A stretch of 8,887 nt of DNA from an uncultured Lachnospiraceae bacterium (GCA_910586605.1 CAJUJR010000100.1:1-8887), one strand, 5' to 3'; shown: positions 1-6,991, counted from the first letter of the stretch. Program-made: numbers and translations. The notes: generated from the letters alone by a model not told the origin.

Positions 1-26
1 GGGGAAGAGATTTTTTATTGAGATCC

Positions 27-52
27 GGCTACGATTGGCTGTGAATAGTAAC
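27..52 (+). repeat. 26-bp repeat, left copy (inverted partner at 6100-6125)
   Basis: This stretch begins GGCTACGATTGGCTG and ends GAATAGTAAC. It is the exact reverse complement of 6100-6125 with no mismatch over 26 bp, which is far beyond chance in a window of this size. Identity stops abruptly on both sides. The copy lies upstream of the hrcA promoter, 5 nt after a TGA (19-21) that could end an upstream reading frame cut by the window edge. It contains no obvious internal palindrome. I infer a short dispersed intergenic repeat or an element end; the family is not known to me. Confidence 0.85.
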
Positions 53-90
53 TTTAAAATAAAAAAATTAGAGTTTTTGCAAAAAAATCC

Positions 91-119
91 TTGACAATAA
101 TTTTGACTCGTGCTATCTT
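91..119 (+). promoter_or_regulatory. Sigma-A promoter of the hrcA heat-shock operon
   Basis: A perfect -35 TTGACA (91-96) is separated by 17 bp from the -10 TATCTT (114-119). A TG dinucleotide at 111-112 gives an extended -10. A-rich tracts between about 55 and 88 could act as an UP element. The expected transcription start, around 125-127, falls just before the CIRCE operator, so HrcA bound there would block initiation or promoter escape. This is a vegetative promoter, consistent with control by repression and not by an alternative sigma factor. Confidence 0.88.
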
Positions 120-131
120 ACTTATTAGAAA

Positions 132-158
132 TTAGCACTCCACACGACTGAGTGCTAA
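132..158. promoter_or_regulatory. CIRCE operator (HrcA binding site)
   Basis: This is a perfect match to the CIRCE consensus: TTAGCACTC (132-140), a 9-nt spacer (141-149), and GAGTGCTAA (150-158). CIRCE is the established binding site of the HrcA repressor, which controls class I heat-shock genes in Firmicutes. It sits immediately downstream of the promoter at 91-119 and upstream of hrcA itself, so the operon is autoregulated. In the mRNA the repeat could also form a 5' stem-loop. Confidence 0.97.
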
Positions 159-248
159 CAAAGCAAAAGAAGAATCGCTGAGATGGTTTACTATGGCAAT
201 AGCAGCAAGGCAGGGCAAAATACTGGCAGGAAAGAAGGGAGCGATAGA

Positions 249-1286
249 ATGGAGTTGGATGAGAGAAAATTAAAAATTCTCCAGGCGATTATCCGGACAT
301 ATTTGGAAACCGGCGAACCTGTTGGCTCCAGGACGATTTCAAAATATACTGATTTGAATCTAAGTTCTGCGACAATCCGCAATGAAATGTCAGATTTGGA
401 AGAACTTGGTTATATTTTACAGCCGCACACTTCTGCCGGACGTATCCCTTCTGATAAAGGCTACCGGCTTTATGTTGACACGATGCTGGATGCCAAAGAA
501 AGCGAGATACAGAATCTCAGGGATGAGCTGGAAGAAAAAACAGAGAAGATTGATGAAGTTTTACAAAAAGTAGCAAGGGTGCTGGCCACAAATACGAATT
601 ATGCAACGCTGGTGTCCGGGCCGAGGTATCAGTCGAAGCATGTAAAATTTATCCAGGTTACGGAGGTGGATGAAAAAAGCCTGTTAGTCGTTATAGTACT
701 GGATAATAATGTTGTAAAGAACCAGATGATCCGTATTGATGAGCCGGTAGAGCAGGAGACTATCGTAAAGCTTAATTTTATGCTGAATACTACATTAAAC
801 GGGCTGGATGTGCTGGAGATGAACTTGGCGGTAATACAGAAGCTGAAAGAGCAGTTCGACAGCCATACAAGGGTAATTGATTCTATATTGGAGATTATAG
901 GAAAGACACTGCTTGATGAAGATGATTTGGAAATATATACCAGTGGGGCGACAAATATTTTAAAATATCCGGAGCTTTCCGACAAGGCAAAAGCGGCGCA
1001 GATATTGGATGCGTTTGAGGAAAAAAGGATATTCCACAACTGGCTTGGGCTTCCTGAAAAGGGGAGGGCAGATGAAAGCCATGACATACAGGTATATATT
1101 GGTGATGAGACGAATCTGGATTCGATGAAAGATTGTTCTATGGTAACGGCGACCTACCGTGTACAGGAGGGCGTGTATGGAAAGATTGGAATTGTCGGGC
1201 CAAAGAGGATGGATTATGATAAGGTAGTTGGCACATTAAATTCGCTTATGAGCCAGCTTGATGATATTTTTAAGGATAAAAACTAA
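249..1286 (+). CDS. hrcA: Heat-inducible transcription repressor HrcA
   Basis: HrcA is the repressor of class I heat-shock genes. It binds CIRCE, and its activity is known to depend on GroEL, which couples repression to the folding state of the cell. The product is 345 aa, normal for the family. An N-terminal winged-helix DNA-binding domain (about residues 1-77) carries the family signature TGEPVGSRTI (21-30), LSSATIRNEMSDLEE (38-52) and QPHTSAGRIPSD (58-69). The rest is the GAF-like dimerisation region and ends MSQLDDIFKDKN. The frame stays open to an ATG at 183, but I chose 249 because the protein then begins MELDERKLKILQ, as the family does, and AAGGGAG (235-241) lies 7 nt upstream. It is the first gene of the operon, directly behind promoter and CIRCE, with grpE about 20 nt downstream. 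Confidence 0.97.
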   Translation: MELDERKLKILQAIIRTYLETGEPVGSRTISKYTDLNLSSATIRNEMSDLEELGYILQPHTSAGRIPSDKGYRLYVDTMLDAKESEIQNLRDELEEKTEKIDEVLQKVARVLATNTNYATLVSGPRYQSKHVKFIQVTEVDEKSLLVVIVLDNNVVKNQMIRIDEPVEQETIVKLNFMLNTTLNGLDVLEMNLAVIQKLKEQFDSHTRVIDSILEIIGKTLLDEDDLEIYTSGATNILKYPELSDKAKAAQILDAFEEKRIFHNWLGLPEKGRADESHDIQVYIGDETNLDSMKDCSMVTATYRVQEGVYGKIGIVGPKRMDYDKVVGTLNSLMSQLDDIFKDKN

Positions 1287-1290
1287 GTAT

Positions 1291-1300
1291 GAGAGGTGAT
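1291..1300 (+). promoter_or_regulatory. Ribosome binding site deciding the grpE start
   Basis: GAGAGGTGAT is a long Shine-Dalgarno match (AGGTGAT pairs with the 16S 3' end). It lies 6 nt upstream of a GTG at 1307. It overlaps the alternative in-frame ATG at 1289, which has only AAGGA (1272-1276) upstream. Translation of grpE therefore most likely begins at GTG 1307. Confidence 0.7.
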
Positions 1301-1306
1301 AGGACA

Positions 1307-1927
1307 GTGGCAGAGGAAATGAAAGATTTAGAGGAACAGACGGAAGAGGGCAGAGAAGAAAAGGCGGCAGCAAACCAGCCGGAAGCAGGAGAAGCATCTG
1401 CGGAGGAAGAAAAAGCAGAAGATGGTGGGGAAGAGAAAAAGAAGCCTGCGGAAAAAAAGATTCTTGGGAAAAGAAAAGATAAGGCGATAGAAAAGCTAGA
1501 GGAAAAGCTTGCAGAGTTGGAAGACAAGAGGATGCGCCAGCTTGCGGAGTTTGAAAATTTCAGGAAACGTTCTGAAAAGGAAAAGTCCCAGATGTTTGAG
1601 ATTGGGGCAAAGACAGTTGTTGAAAAAATGCTTCCTGTAATTGACAATTTTGAAAGGGGCCTGCAGGGAGTGCCGGAGGAAGAAAAGGACGCACCTTTTG
1701 TACAGGGGGTAGAGTTGGTTTATAAACAGCTTTTAACCGTTTTTGATGAACTGGGGGTTAAACCGATTGATGCCGTTGGGACAGAATTTGACCCGAATCT
1801 CCACAATGCTGTGATGATGGTAGATAATGACGAACTGGAAAGCGGCATGGTTGCAGAAGAGATGCAGAAGGGTTATCTGTATAAAGATAGTGTTGTAAGG
1901 CACAGCATGGTTAAGGTAGTTAATTAG
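1307..1927 (+). CDS. grpE: Nucleotide exchange factor GrpE
   Basis: GrpE is the dimeric cytoplasmic co-chaperone that makes DnaK release ADP. With the GTG start the product is 206 aa, usual for Firmicutes. Residues 1-55 are a very Glu/Lys/Ala-rich, probably disordered tail. The long coiled-coil helix follows (about 57-105, including RQLAEFENFRKRSEKEK), then LPVIDNFERGL and the C-terminal beta domain with GVELVYKQLL, GTEFDPNLHNAVM and the signature ending in EEMQKGYLYKDSVVRHSMV. The start is a judgement: an in-frame ATG at 1289 would add six residues (MRGDRT), but the best ribosome binding site (1291-1300) favours GTG 1307. The gene is about 20 nt after hrcA and 69 nt before dnaK, in the same operon under CIRCE control. 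Confidence 0.96.
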   Translation: MAEEMKDLEEQTEEGREEKAAANQPEAGEASAEEEKAEDGGEEKKKPAEKKILGKRKDKAIEKLEEKLAELEDKRMRQLAEFENFRKRSEKEKSQMFEIGAKTVVEKMLPVIDNFERGLQGVPEEEKDAPFVQGVELVYKQLLTVFDELGVKPIDAVGTEFDPNLHNAVMMVDNDELESGMVAEEMQKGYLYKDSVVRHSMVKVVN

Positions 1928-1996
1928 AGCAAACAAGATGTGGCTATTTATAGTGACAACAGGTACATTTATCATATTATTTAGGAGGTAATCACA

Positions 1997-3862
1997 ATGA
2001 GTAAGATTATTGGTATTGACTTAGGGACAACAAATTCATGTGTTGCTGTAATGGAAGGCGGTAAGCCGGTCGTTGTAGCAAATACAGAAGGTGCAAGGAC
2101 AACGCCTTCCATCGTTGCTTTTTCAAAGACAGGTGAGAGGCTTGTAGGTGAGCCTGCAAAGCGTCAGGCTGTTACAAATGCGGATAAGACAATTTCTTCC
2201 ATAAAGAGGAACATGGGTACAGATTACCGTGTTGCGATTGACGACAAGAAATATTCCCCACAGGAGATTTCTGCTATGATTTTGCAGAAGTTAAAGGCAG
2301 ATGCAGAAAGTTACCTTGGCGAAAAGGTATCTGAAGCAGTTATTACCGTACCTGCATATTTTAATGATGCGCAGCGCCAGGCAACAAAGGATGCTGGAAA
2401 AATTGCCGGGCTTGATGTAAAACGTATTATCAATGAGCCAACAGCAGCAGCCCTTGCATATGGCTTGGATAATGAAAAAGAGCAGAAGATTATGGTATAT
2501 GACTTGGGCGGCGGTACATTTGATGTATCTATTATCGAAATTGGCGACGGCGTCATTGAAGTTTTGGCAACTTCTGGTGATAACAGGCTTGGTGGAGATG
2601 ATTTTGACCAGAAGATTACAGATTATATGATTGCTGAGTTTAAGAAGACAGAAGGGGTTGACCTTTCTAATGATAAGATGGCGCTCCAGAGGTTAAAGGA
2701 AGCTGCAGAAAAGGCAAAGAAAGAGCTGTCTTCTGCAACAACAACAAATATTAACCTGCCATTTATTACAGCTACGGCAGAAGGGCCAAAGCATTTTGAT
2801 ATGAACCTGACAAGGGCTAAATTTGATGAACTGACTTATGATTTAGTAGAGAGGACGGCAGAACCGGTATCAAATGCGCTCCGTGATGCAGGGCTTACAG
2901 CTTCTGATCTTGGTAAGGTGTTGTTAGTCGGTGGGTCTACCCGTATCCCGGCTGTACAGGATAAAGTAAAACAGTTAACAGGCCATGAGCCGAATAAATC
3001 ATTGAACCCGGACGAATGTGTAGCGCTTGGCGCTTCTGTCCAGGGCGGGAAGCTTGCAGGTGATGCAGGCGCAGGCGATATCCTTCTTTTGGATGTAACC
3101 CCGCTTTCTCTTTCTATTGAGACAATGGGCGGTGTGGCTACAAGGCTGATAGAAAGGAATACTACTATCCCTACAAAGAAGAGCCAGGTATTTTCAACGG
3201 CTGCTGATAACCAGAGCGCTGTAGATATCAATGTATTGCAGGGTGAGCGCCAGTTTGCAAGAGATAATAAGTCCCTTGGGCAGTTCCGCTTGGATGGGAT
3301 TCCTCCAGCAAGGAGAGGTGTTCCACAGATTGAGGTTACTTTTGATATTGATGCAAACGGTATTGTAAATGTATCAGCAAAAGACCTTGGAACAGGCAAG
3401 GAGCAGCATATCACAATTACGGCAGGTTCTAATATGTCTGATGAAGAGATTGATAAGGCTGTAAAGGAAGCTGCACAGTTTGAGGCAGAGGATAAGGCGC
3501 GTAAAGAAGGAATTGACGCAAGGAATGATGCAGATAATCTTATATTCCAGACACAGAAAGCTTTGGATGAAGTAGGCGATAAGATTGATTCTTCAGAAAA
3601 GGCAAATGTGCAGGCTGATATAGACCATTTAAAGGAAATAGTAGAAAAGACAAATCCAGAATCTATTTCCCAGGATGAGGTTGCGCAGTTAAATGAAGCA
3701 AAGGAAAAGCTGATGCAGAGTGCGCAGAATGTCTTCCAGAAAATGTATGAAGGCGCACAGGCTGGCGGTCCAGCTCCTGACATGGGTGCAGCAGGCTCTG
3801 ATATGGGCAATGCATCTGAAGCAGCAGATGATGTTGTAGACGGTGATTACCGCGAGGTTTAA
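1997..3862 (+). CDS. dnaK: Molecular chaperone DnaK (Hsp70)
   Basis: DnaK is the ATP-dependent Hsp70 that binds exposed hydrophobic segments of proteins, working with DnaJ and GrpE. The product is 621 aa. Nucleotide-binding domain motifs are GIDLGTTNS (6-14), NEPTAAALAYGLD (146-158), DLGGGTFDVS (169-178) and VGGSTRIP (311-318). The interdomain linker and start of the substrate-binding domain are DILLLDVTPLSLS (from 361). The segment after SSIKRNMG is short, as in Gram-positive DnaK, and lacks the insert of proteobacterial proteins. Serine stands where PLSLGIET is more usual. The C-terminal tail is Gly/Ala/Asp-rich and ends DDVVDGDYREV, close to the typical acidic end. A strong site, TAGGAGGT (1982-1989), precedes the ATG. 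It is transcribed with hrcA and grpE; I see no convincing separate promoter in the 69-nt gap before it. Confidence 0.99.
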   Translation: MSKIIGIDLGTTNSCVAVMEGGKPVVVANTEGARTTPSIVAFSKTGERLVGEPAKRQAVTNADKTISSIKRNMGTDYRVAIDDKKYSPQEISAMILQKLKADAESYLGEKVSEAVITVPAYFNDAQRQATKDAGKIAGLDVKRIINEPTAAALAYGLDNEKEQKIMVYDLGGGTFDVSIIEIGDGVIEVLATSGDNRLGGDDFDQKITDYMIAEFKKTEGVDLSNDKMALQRLKEAAEKAKKELSSATTTNINLPFITATAEGPKHFDMNLTRAKFDELTYDLVERTAEPVSNALRDAGLTASDLGKVLLVGGSTRIPAVQDKVKQLTGHEPNKSLNPDECVALGASVQGGKLAGDAGAGDILLLDVTPLSLSIETMGGVATRLIERNTTIPTKKSQVFSTAADNQSAVDINVLQGERQFARDNKSLGQFRLDGIPPARRGVPQIEVTFDIDANGIVNVSAKDLGTGKEQHITITAGSNMSDEEIDKAVKEAAQFEAEDKARKEGIDARNDADNLIFQTQKALDEVGDKIDSSEKANVQADIDHLKEIVEKTNPESISQDEVAQLNEAKEKLMQSAQNVFQKMYEGAQAGGPAPDMGAAGSDMGNASEAADDVVDGDYREV

Positions 3863-3902
3863 AAGTGCGCTAAATTAAAAAGATTGGTTCATAGTTAAGG
3901 AA

Positions 3903-3929
3903 AGGCTACTGCATTTTTTGCAGTAGCCT
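3903..3929 (+). promoter_or_regulatory. Hairpin between dnaK and dnaJ, no U-tract
   Basis: AGGCTACTGC (3903-3912) and GCAGTAGCCT (3920-3929) form a perfect 10-bp stem with a 7-nt loop (ATTTTTT). It lies 40 nt after the dnaK stop and 31 nt before the dnaJ start. The downstream sequence (ATACATCATAG) has no U-run, so it is not a standard intrinsic terminator. Possible roles are an mRNA stabiliser or processing site that makes dnaK more abundant than dnaJ, or a partial attenuator. The stem is certain; the role is inference. Confidence 0.6.
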
Positions 3930-3960
3930 ATACATCATAGAAAAGGCAGGAGAGTTTGTT

Positions 3961-5139
3961 ATGGCGGAAAAAAGAGATTATTATGAGGTTCTGGGTGTAT
4001 CAAAAGGTGCATCTGATTCCGAATTAAAGTCGGCATACCGCAAGCTGGCAAAAAAGTACCATCCAGATACGAATCCTGGTGACAAAGAGGCTGAGGCAAG
4101 ATTTAAAGAGGCTTCAGAAGCTTATGCCGTATTGAGTGATGCTGACAAACGCCGGCAATATGACCAGTTTGGCCATGCAGCTTTTGATGGCGGTGCCGGT
4201 GGCGCCGGAGGTTTTGATTTTAGCGGCATGGATATGGGGGATATTTTTGGCGATTTGTTCGGGGATTTCTTTGGCGGCGGCCGTTCCCGTTCCAGAAGCA
4301 GCAATGGGCCGATGAAGGGGCAGAATGTTCGTATCTCCGTCCGCATCAACTTCAAAGAGGCCTGTTTTGGTGTTGATAAAGAGTTAGATATTACTTTAAA
4401 GGAAGAATGTGATTCCTGCCATGGTTCAGGGGCAAAAGCAGGGACTTTACCACAGACTTGTTCAAAATGTGGCGGTAAAGGCCAGGTCGTATTTACACAG
4501 CAGTCTTTATTTGGGGTTGTCCGCAATGTCCAGTCCTGCCCGGATTGTCACGGGACAGGGAAAATTATTAAAGACCGTTGCCCGGATTGTAGCGGTTCTG
4601 GTTATATCAGCAAGCGGAAGAATATTTCTGTAACGATTCCGGCAGGGATTGACAATGGACAGTGTGTCCGTATCCGGGAAAAAGGCGAGCCTGGAGTGAA
4701 TGGCGGCGGAAGAGGCGACCTGTTGGTAGAAGTAATTGTTGGGAATGACCCGATCTTTAGGCGTCAGGATAGGGATATTTACTCTACTGTGCCAATTACA
4801 TTTACACAGGCAGCTTTAGGGGCAGATATCCATGTGAAGACAATTGACGGGGAAGTGATTTATACTGTAAAACCTGGTACCCAGACTGATACCAGGGTAC
4901 GTCTCCGGAATAAAGGCGTGCCATCCCTTAGGAATAAACAGGTGCGGGGTGACCATTATGTAACGCTGGTGGTTCAGGTTCCGACAAAGCTAAGCAGCCA
5001 GCAGAAGGAATTATTAAAAGAATTTGACAGAGCAATGTATGGAGATGCGGATACAGGGGCAGAAGAATCCGCAGGACAGGGGGAAGCTCCTTCAGATTCT
5101 AAGACAAAGAAAAAGTTTGGTTCTAAACGAAAAAAATAA
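3961..5139 (+). CDS. dnaJ: Chaperone protein DnaJ (Hsp40, type I)
   Basis: DnaJ delivers unfolded clients to DnaK and stimulates its ATPase. The product is 392 aa with the full type I layout. The J-domain (about 4-70) has the essential HPD at 34-36. A Gly/Phe-rich region follows (about 71-108, with GGAGGAGGFDFSG and DIFGDLFGDFFGGG). The zinc domain has four CxxCxGxG repeats: CDSCHGSG (150), CSKCGGKG (167), CPDCHGTG (193) and CPDCSGSG (207). The substrate-binding C-terminal domains follow. The tail is low-complexity and basic (ends KKKFGSKRKK), which is common in clostridial DnaJ but poorly conserved. AGGAGAG (3948-3954) sits 6 nt before the ATG. It is the last gene of the operon, followed by a terminator-like hairpin; prmA, a frequent next gene in Firmicutes, is absent. 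Confidence 0.99.
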   Translation: MAEKRDYYEVLGVSKGASDSELKSAYRKLAKKYHPDTNPGDKEAEARFKEASEAYAVLSDADKRRQYDQFGHAAFDGGAGGAGGFDFSGMDMGDIFGDLFGDFFGGGRSRSRSSNGPMKGQNVRISVRINFKEACFGVDKELDITLKEECDSCHGSGAKAGTLPQTCSKCGGKGQVVFTQQSLFGVVRNVQSCPDCHGTGKIIKDRCPDCSGSGYISKRKNISVTIPAGIDNGQCVRIREKGEPGVNGGGRGDLLVEVIVGNDPIFRRQDRDIYSTVPITFTQAALGADIHVKTIDGEVIYTVKPGTQTDTRVRLRNKGVPSLRNKQVRGDHYVTLVVQVPTKLSSQQKELLKEFDRAMYGDADTGAEESAGQGEAPSDSKTKKKFGSKRKK

Positions 5140-5171
5140 GAATGACCGTGGTTAATAACGGATAATTATAT

Positions 5172-5211
5172 AAGGGACACTTTATTAGAACGTGTCCCTT
5201 GTTTGCCGTTT
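5172..5211 (+). terminator. Probable terminator after dnaJ
   Basis: AAGGGACAC (5172-5180) pairs perfectly with GTGTCCCTT (5192-5200) across an 11-nt loop. The sequence that follows (GTTTGCCGTTTC) is only moderately T-rich. It lies 32 nt after the dnaJ stop and before the next gene, which fits the end of the heat-shock operon. The weak U-tract and long loop suggest imperfect termination, so some read-through into the DUF3737 gene is possible. Confidence 0.7.
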
Positions 5212-5249
5212 CATTATATGAGCCGCCAAAGGCGGCATGGGGGAATTTT

Positions 5250-6098
5250 ATGGAAATAATTAGTAATAAGATGTTTGGTGAAGAGCGGGCATTGTATGGA
5301 AGTGATGGGCTTGTATTGAGGAATTGTACCTTTGACGGCCCGGAAGATGGGGAAAGCGCATTGAAAGAGTGCAGGGATATAGATGCAGATGGGTGTTTTT
5401 TTAATTTGCGTTATCCTTTCTGGCATGATAATAAATTGAAGATTGCCAATTCAGAAATGACAGAATTGTGCCGGGCGGCATTATGGTATTCAGCAGAAAT
5501 TGAAATAACAGATACAAAACTGCATGGAATCAAGGCATTGCGGGAATGCAGGCAGGTAAAAATGACAAGATGTGATGTAGACTCGCCGGAATTTGGCTGG
5601 TCTGTACATAATATTGAAATGGAACACTGTGTTGCGAAAAGCGAATATTTCATGATGCGTTCGGATTCCCTTAATTTTCGTGATGTGGAATTAGAAGGGA
5701 AATATTCTTTTCAGTATATCCACGATTCCATTTTTGACGGCTGCAGGTTTGACACAAAGGATGCATTCTGGCATGCGAAAAATGTTGTGGTAAAAAATAG
5801 CGTGGTAAAAGGAGAATATTTGGCATGGTATTGTGAAAATGTGACATTTGAGAACTGTAAAATCATTGGCACACAGCCACTTTGCTATTGTAAGGGGTTA
5901 AAACTGATCCAGTGTGAACTGGAGGATGCCGATTTATGTTTTGAAAAATCAGAAGTAGACGCTACAATAACAACGCCGGTAATTAGTATTAAAAATCCCC
6001 TGTCAGGAAGGATTTTGGTTCCTTCAGCGGGTGAGGTAATACGGGATGATAATCAGTCAGGGGGCGAAGTGATATTTGTGGATGATAGGGGAAGATAA
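5250..6098 (+). CDS. DUF3737 family protein (predicted right-handed beta-helix)
   Basis: The 282-aa product matches my memory of the DUF3737 family, which is of unknown biochemical function. It begins MEIISNKMFGEERALYG and has a chain of short beta-helix-like repeats of roughly 20 residues in the style of x-F-x-x-C-x-F. Examples are VLRNCTFDG, NVTFENCKIIG and LKLIQCELED. It is rich in aromatic residues and Cys (PFWHD, RAALWYS, EFGWS, DAFWHAKN, YLAWYCEN). I see no signal peptide or membrane segment, so it is probably cytoplasmic. The frame is open back to a TTG at 5199, inside the terminator hairpin. I chose ATG 5250 because GGGGGA (5239-5244) lies 5 nt upstream and the family start fits. I see no clear promoter of its own. 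The stop codon is 1 nt before the right copy of the 26-bp repeat. Confidence 0.88.
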   Translation: MEIISNKMFGEERALYGSDGLVLRNCTFDGPEDGESALKECRDIDADGCFFNLRYPFWHDNKLKIANSEMTELCRAALWYSAEIEITDTKLHGIKALRECRQVKMTRCDVDSPEFGWSVHNIEMEHCVAKSEYFMMRSDSLNFRDVELEGKYSFQYIHDSIFDGCRFDTKDAFWHAKNVVVKNSVVKGEYLAWYCENVTFENCKIIGTQPLCYCKGLKLIQCELEDADLCFEKSEVDATITTPVISIKNPLSGRILVPSAGEVIRDDNQSGGEVIFVDDRGR

Positions 6099-6099
6099 T

Positions 6100-6125
6100 G
6101 TTACTATTCACAGCCAATCGTAGCC
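6100..6125 (-). repeat. 26-bp repeat, right copy (inverted relative to 27-52)
   Basis: It begins GTTACTATTCACAGCC and is the exact reverse complement of 27-52. It starts 1 nt after the DUF3737 stop codon. At its other end it runs into the reading frame of the truncated isomerase remnant and supplies an in-frame TAG (6121-6123). Homology to the isomerase family becomes visible only to the right of it. The repeat therefore sits at the break point of a damaged gene. Confidence 0.85.
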
Positions 6126-6456
6126 AGATGTACCATCCCATCAGTTGGAGCAGATGATAGAGCCTATCTTGCAGCTTAAAGACTGGCTGCCTAAAGTATT
6201 TCATGTGCATGGAAAAGATGCTCAGATAGATAAGAAAAGTATTGACAAATATGGAATTTGGTTTGGGCAGCATTATTGTGAACATCGTTTTCCAGGAAAA
6301 GGGGATACCGATTGGCGGGAAATTATTCAGATTTTGCAAGAAGGGGGATATCAGGGAGATATTACCATTGAGGGATACCATGACCCAATATATTGTGGTA
6401 ATAGAGAACAGGAAGGACAGAGATTGGCACTGGAATATCTTCGTGGCTGTATGTAG
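6124..6456 (+). pseudogene. C-terminal remnant of a sugar phosphate isomerase/epimerase (xylose isomerase-like TIM barrel)
   Basis: About 110 codons read without interruption to the TAG at 6454-6456. The visible pieces match the C-terminal part of the IolE/xylose isomerase-like family: PSHQLEQMIEPI (family pattern DPSHL...IDP), KVFHVHGKD (family FHVHxKD, metal and substrate site), then DKYGIWFG, GDTDWREIIQILQEGGYQGD, ITIEGYHDP (family SIExxD) and LALEYLR. Family members are usually about 270-320 aa, so the N-terminal half or more of the barrel is missing. The frame is closed upstream by a TAG (6121) inside the 26-bp repeat. A TTG (6145) or ATG (6154) could start a 100-103-aa peptide, but neither has a properly spaced ribosome binding site and half a barrel should not fold as an enzyme. 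I read it as a deletion relic. Confidence 0.75.
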
Positions 6457-6462
6457 CAAAGG

Positions 6463-6499
6463 GCATTTTCAACGAAGCGGCCACGCTAGAAAACGATGC
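6463..6499. repeat. Imperfect inverted repeat upstream of the GNAT gene
   Basis: GCATTTTC (6463-6470) is partly complementary to GAAAACGATGC (6489-6499), and the inner AGCG (6476-6479) pairs with CGCT (6484-6487) around a GCCA loop. The structure has an internal loop and a bulge. It fills the gap between the isomerase remnant and the AGGAGG of the next gene. It could be a degenerate terminator or part of a small repeat; no function is shown. Confidence 0.3.
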
Positions 6500-6513
6500 G
6501 AGGAGGCAGTTTA

Positions 6514-6969
6514 ATGGATTTTAAGAGAACAGATGGTAAGGACAAAGATTTTATAGAAAATTGCAGGCTTCTTGATATAGATTTAGACCGGCGTGTTGGG
6601 AAAAAGATAAAAAGAGATAAATACAAAAAGTTTAACCAGATAGATGAAATACAGCAGGCAATCGTTGTTTATGAAGGCAATAAAGCGGTTGGCGGCGGCG
6701 CGATAAGAAGATATAATGATGAAGATATAGAGTTAAAGAGAGTATTTGTACATGCTGAATATCAAGGGCAGGGGATAGGGAGCAAGCTTGTTTCCCTGCT
6801 AATAGAATGGGCAATGGAATTGGGATATAAAAGGATGATTCTTGAAACGGGGGAATTATTAGCTGAGTCCTGCGCTGTATATAAAAAATTAGGATTTCAA
6901 GTAATTTCTAATTATGGTCCATATGTGGATATGGAAGAATCTTTGTGCATGGCAAAGGAATTAAACTAA
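6514..6969 (+). CDS. GNAT family N-acetyltransferase
   Basis: The 151-aa product is a single-domain acetyl-CoA-dependent N-acetyltransferase; the acceptor is unknown. The acetyl-CoA-binding motif A is clear: LKRVFVHAEYQGQGIGSKL, with the Q-x-x-G-x-G pyrophosphate loop at 84-89. It is followed by a helix (LLIEWAMELGYK), then LETGELLAESCAVYKKLGF, the usual motif B region with the Y-K-K-L-G-F signature of GNAT proteins. VVYEGNKAVGGGAIRRY forms the preceding beta hairpin. AGGAGG (6501-6506) lies 7 nt before the ATG at 6514, which makes the longer frame from 6496 unlikely. No signal peptide. It follows the isomerase remnant by 57 nt and faces the minus-strand genes across a palindrome. Confidence 0.92.
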   Translation: MDFKRTDGKDKDFIENCRLLDIDLDRRVGKKIKRDKYKKFNQIDEIQQAIVVYEGNKAVGGGAIRRYNDEDIELKRVFVHAEYQGQGIGSKLVSLLIEWAMELGYKRMILETGELLAESCAVYKKLGFQVISNYGPYVDMEESLCMAKELN

Positions 6970-6991
6970 TTTGGTGTTGTCAGATGTAGTA

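Noticed and set aside
1..21. Possible last codons of an upstream gene (frame ending in TGA at 19-21), perhaps hemW, which often precedes hrcA
   Set aside because: Six codons (GEEIFY) are too few to identify any family.
183..248. N-terminal extension of HrcA from an ATG at 183
   Set aside because: The extra 22 residues do not resemble the family start, the ATG lacks a good ribosome binding site, and ATG 249 has AAGGGAG at the right distance.
629..1087. Minus-strand open frame of 152 codons opposite hrcA, and similar ones opposite grpE, dnaJ and the isomerase remnant
   Set aside because: They are antisense to well-supported genes, Ser-rich and without recognisable family features.
1953..1981. 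Possible promoter before dnaK (GTGACA, 16 bp, TATTAT)
   Set aside because: The implied transcription start would fall in or next to the dnaK ribosome binding site, leaving almost no leader; it is probably chance in an AT-rich gap.
2836..3810. Long open frame (324 codons) on the minus strand opposite dnaK
   Set aside because: It is a mirror of dnaK codon usage. Its translation is Ser/Ala/Phe-rich low-complexity sequence with no domain, and it lies wholly inside a certain gene.
4873..4896. Inverted repeat CCTGGTA / TACCAGG inside dnaJ
   Set aside because: It is a 7-bp stem in a conserved coding stretch (KPGTQTDTRVRL) and is explained by codon choice.
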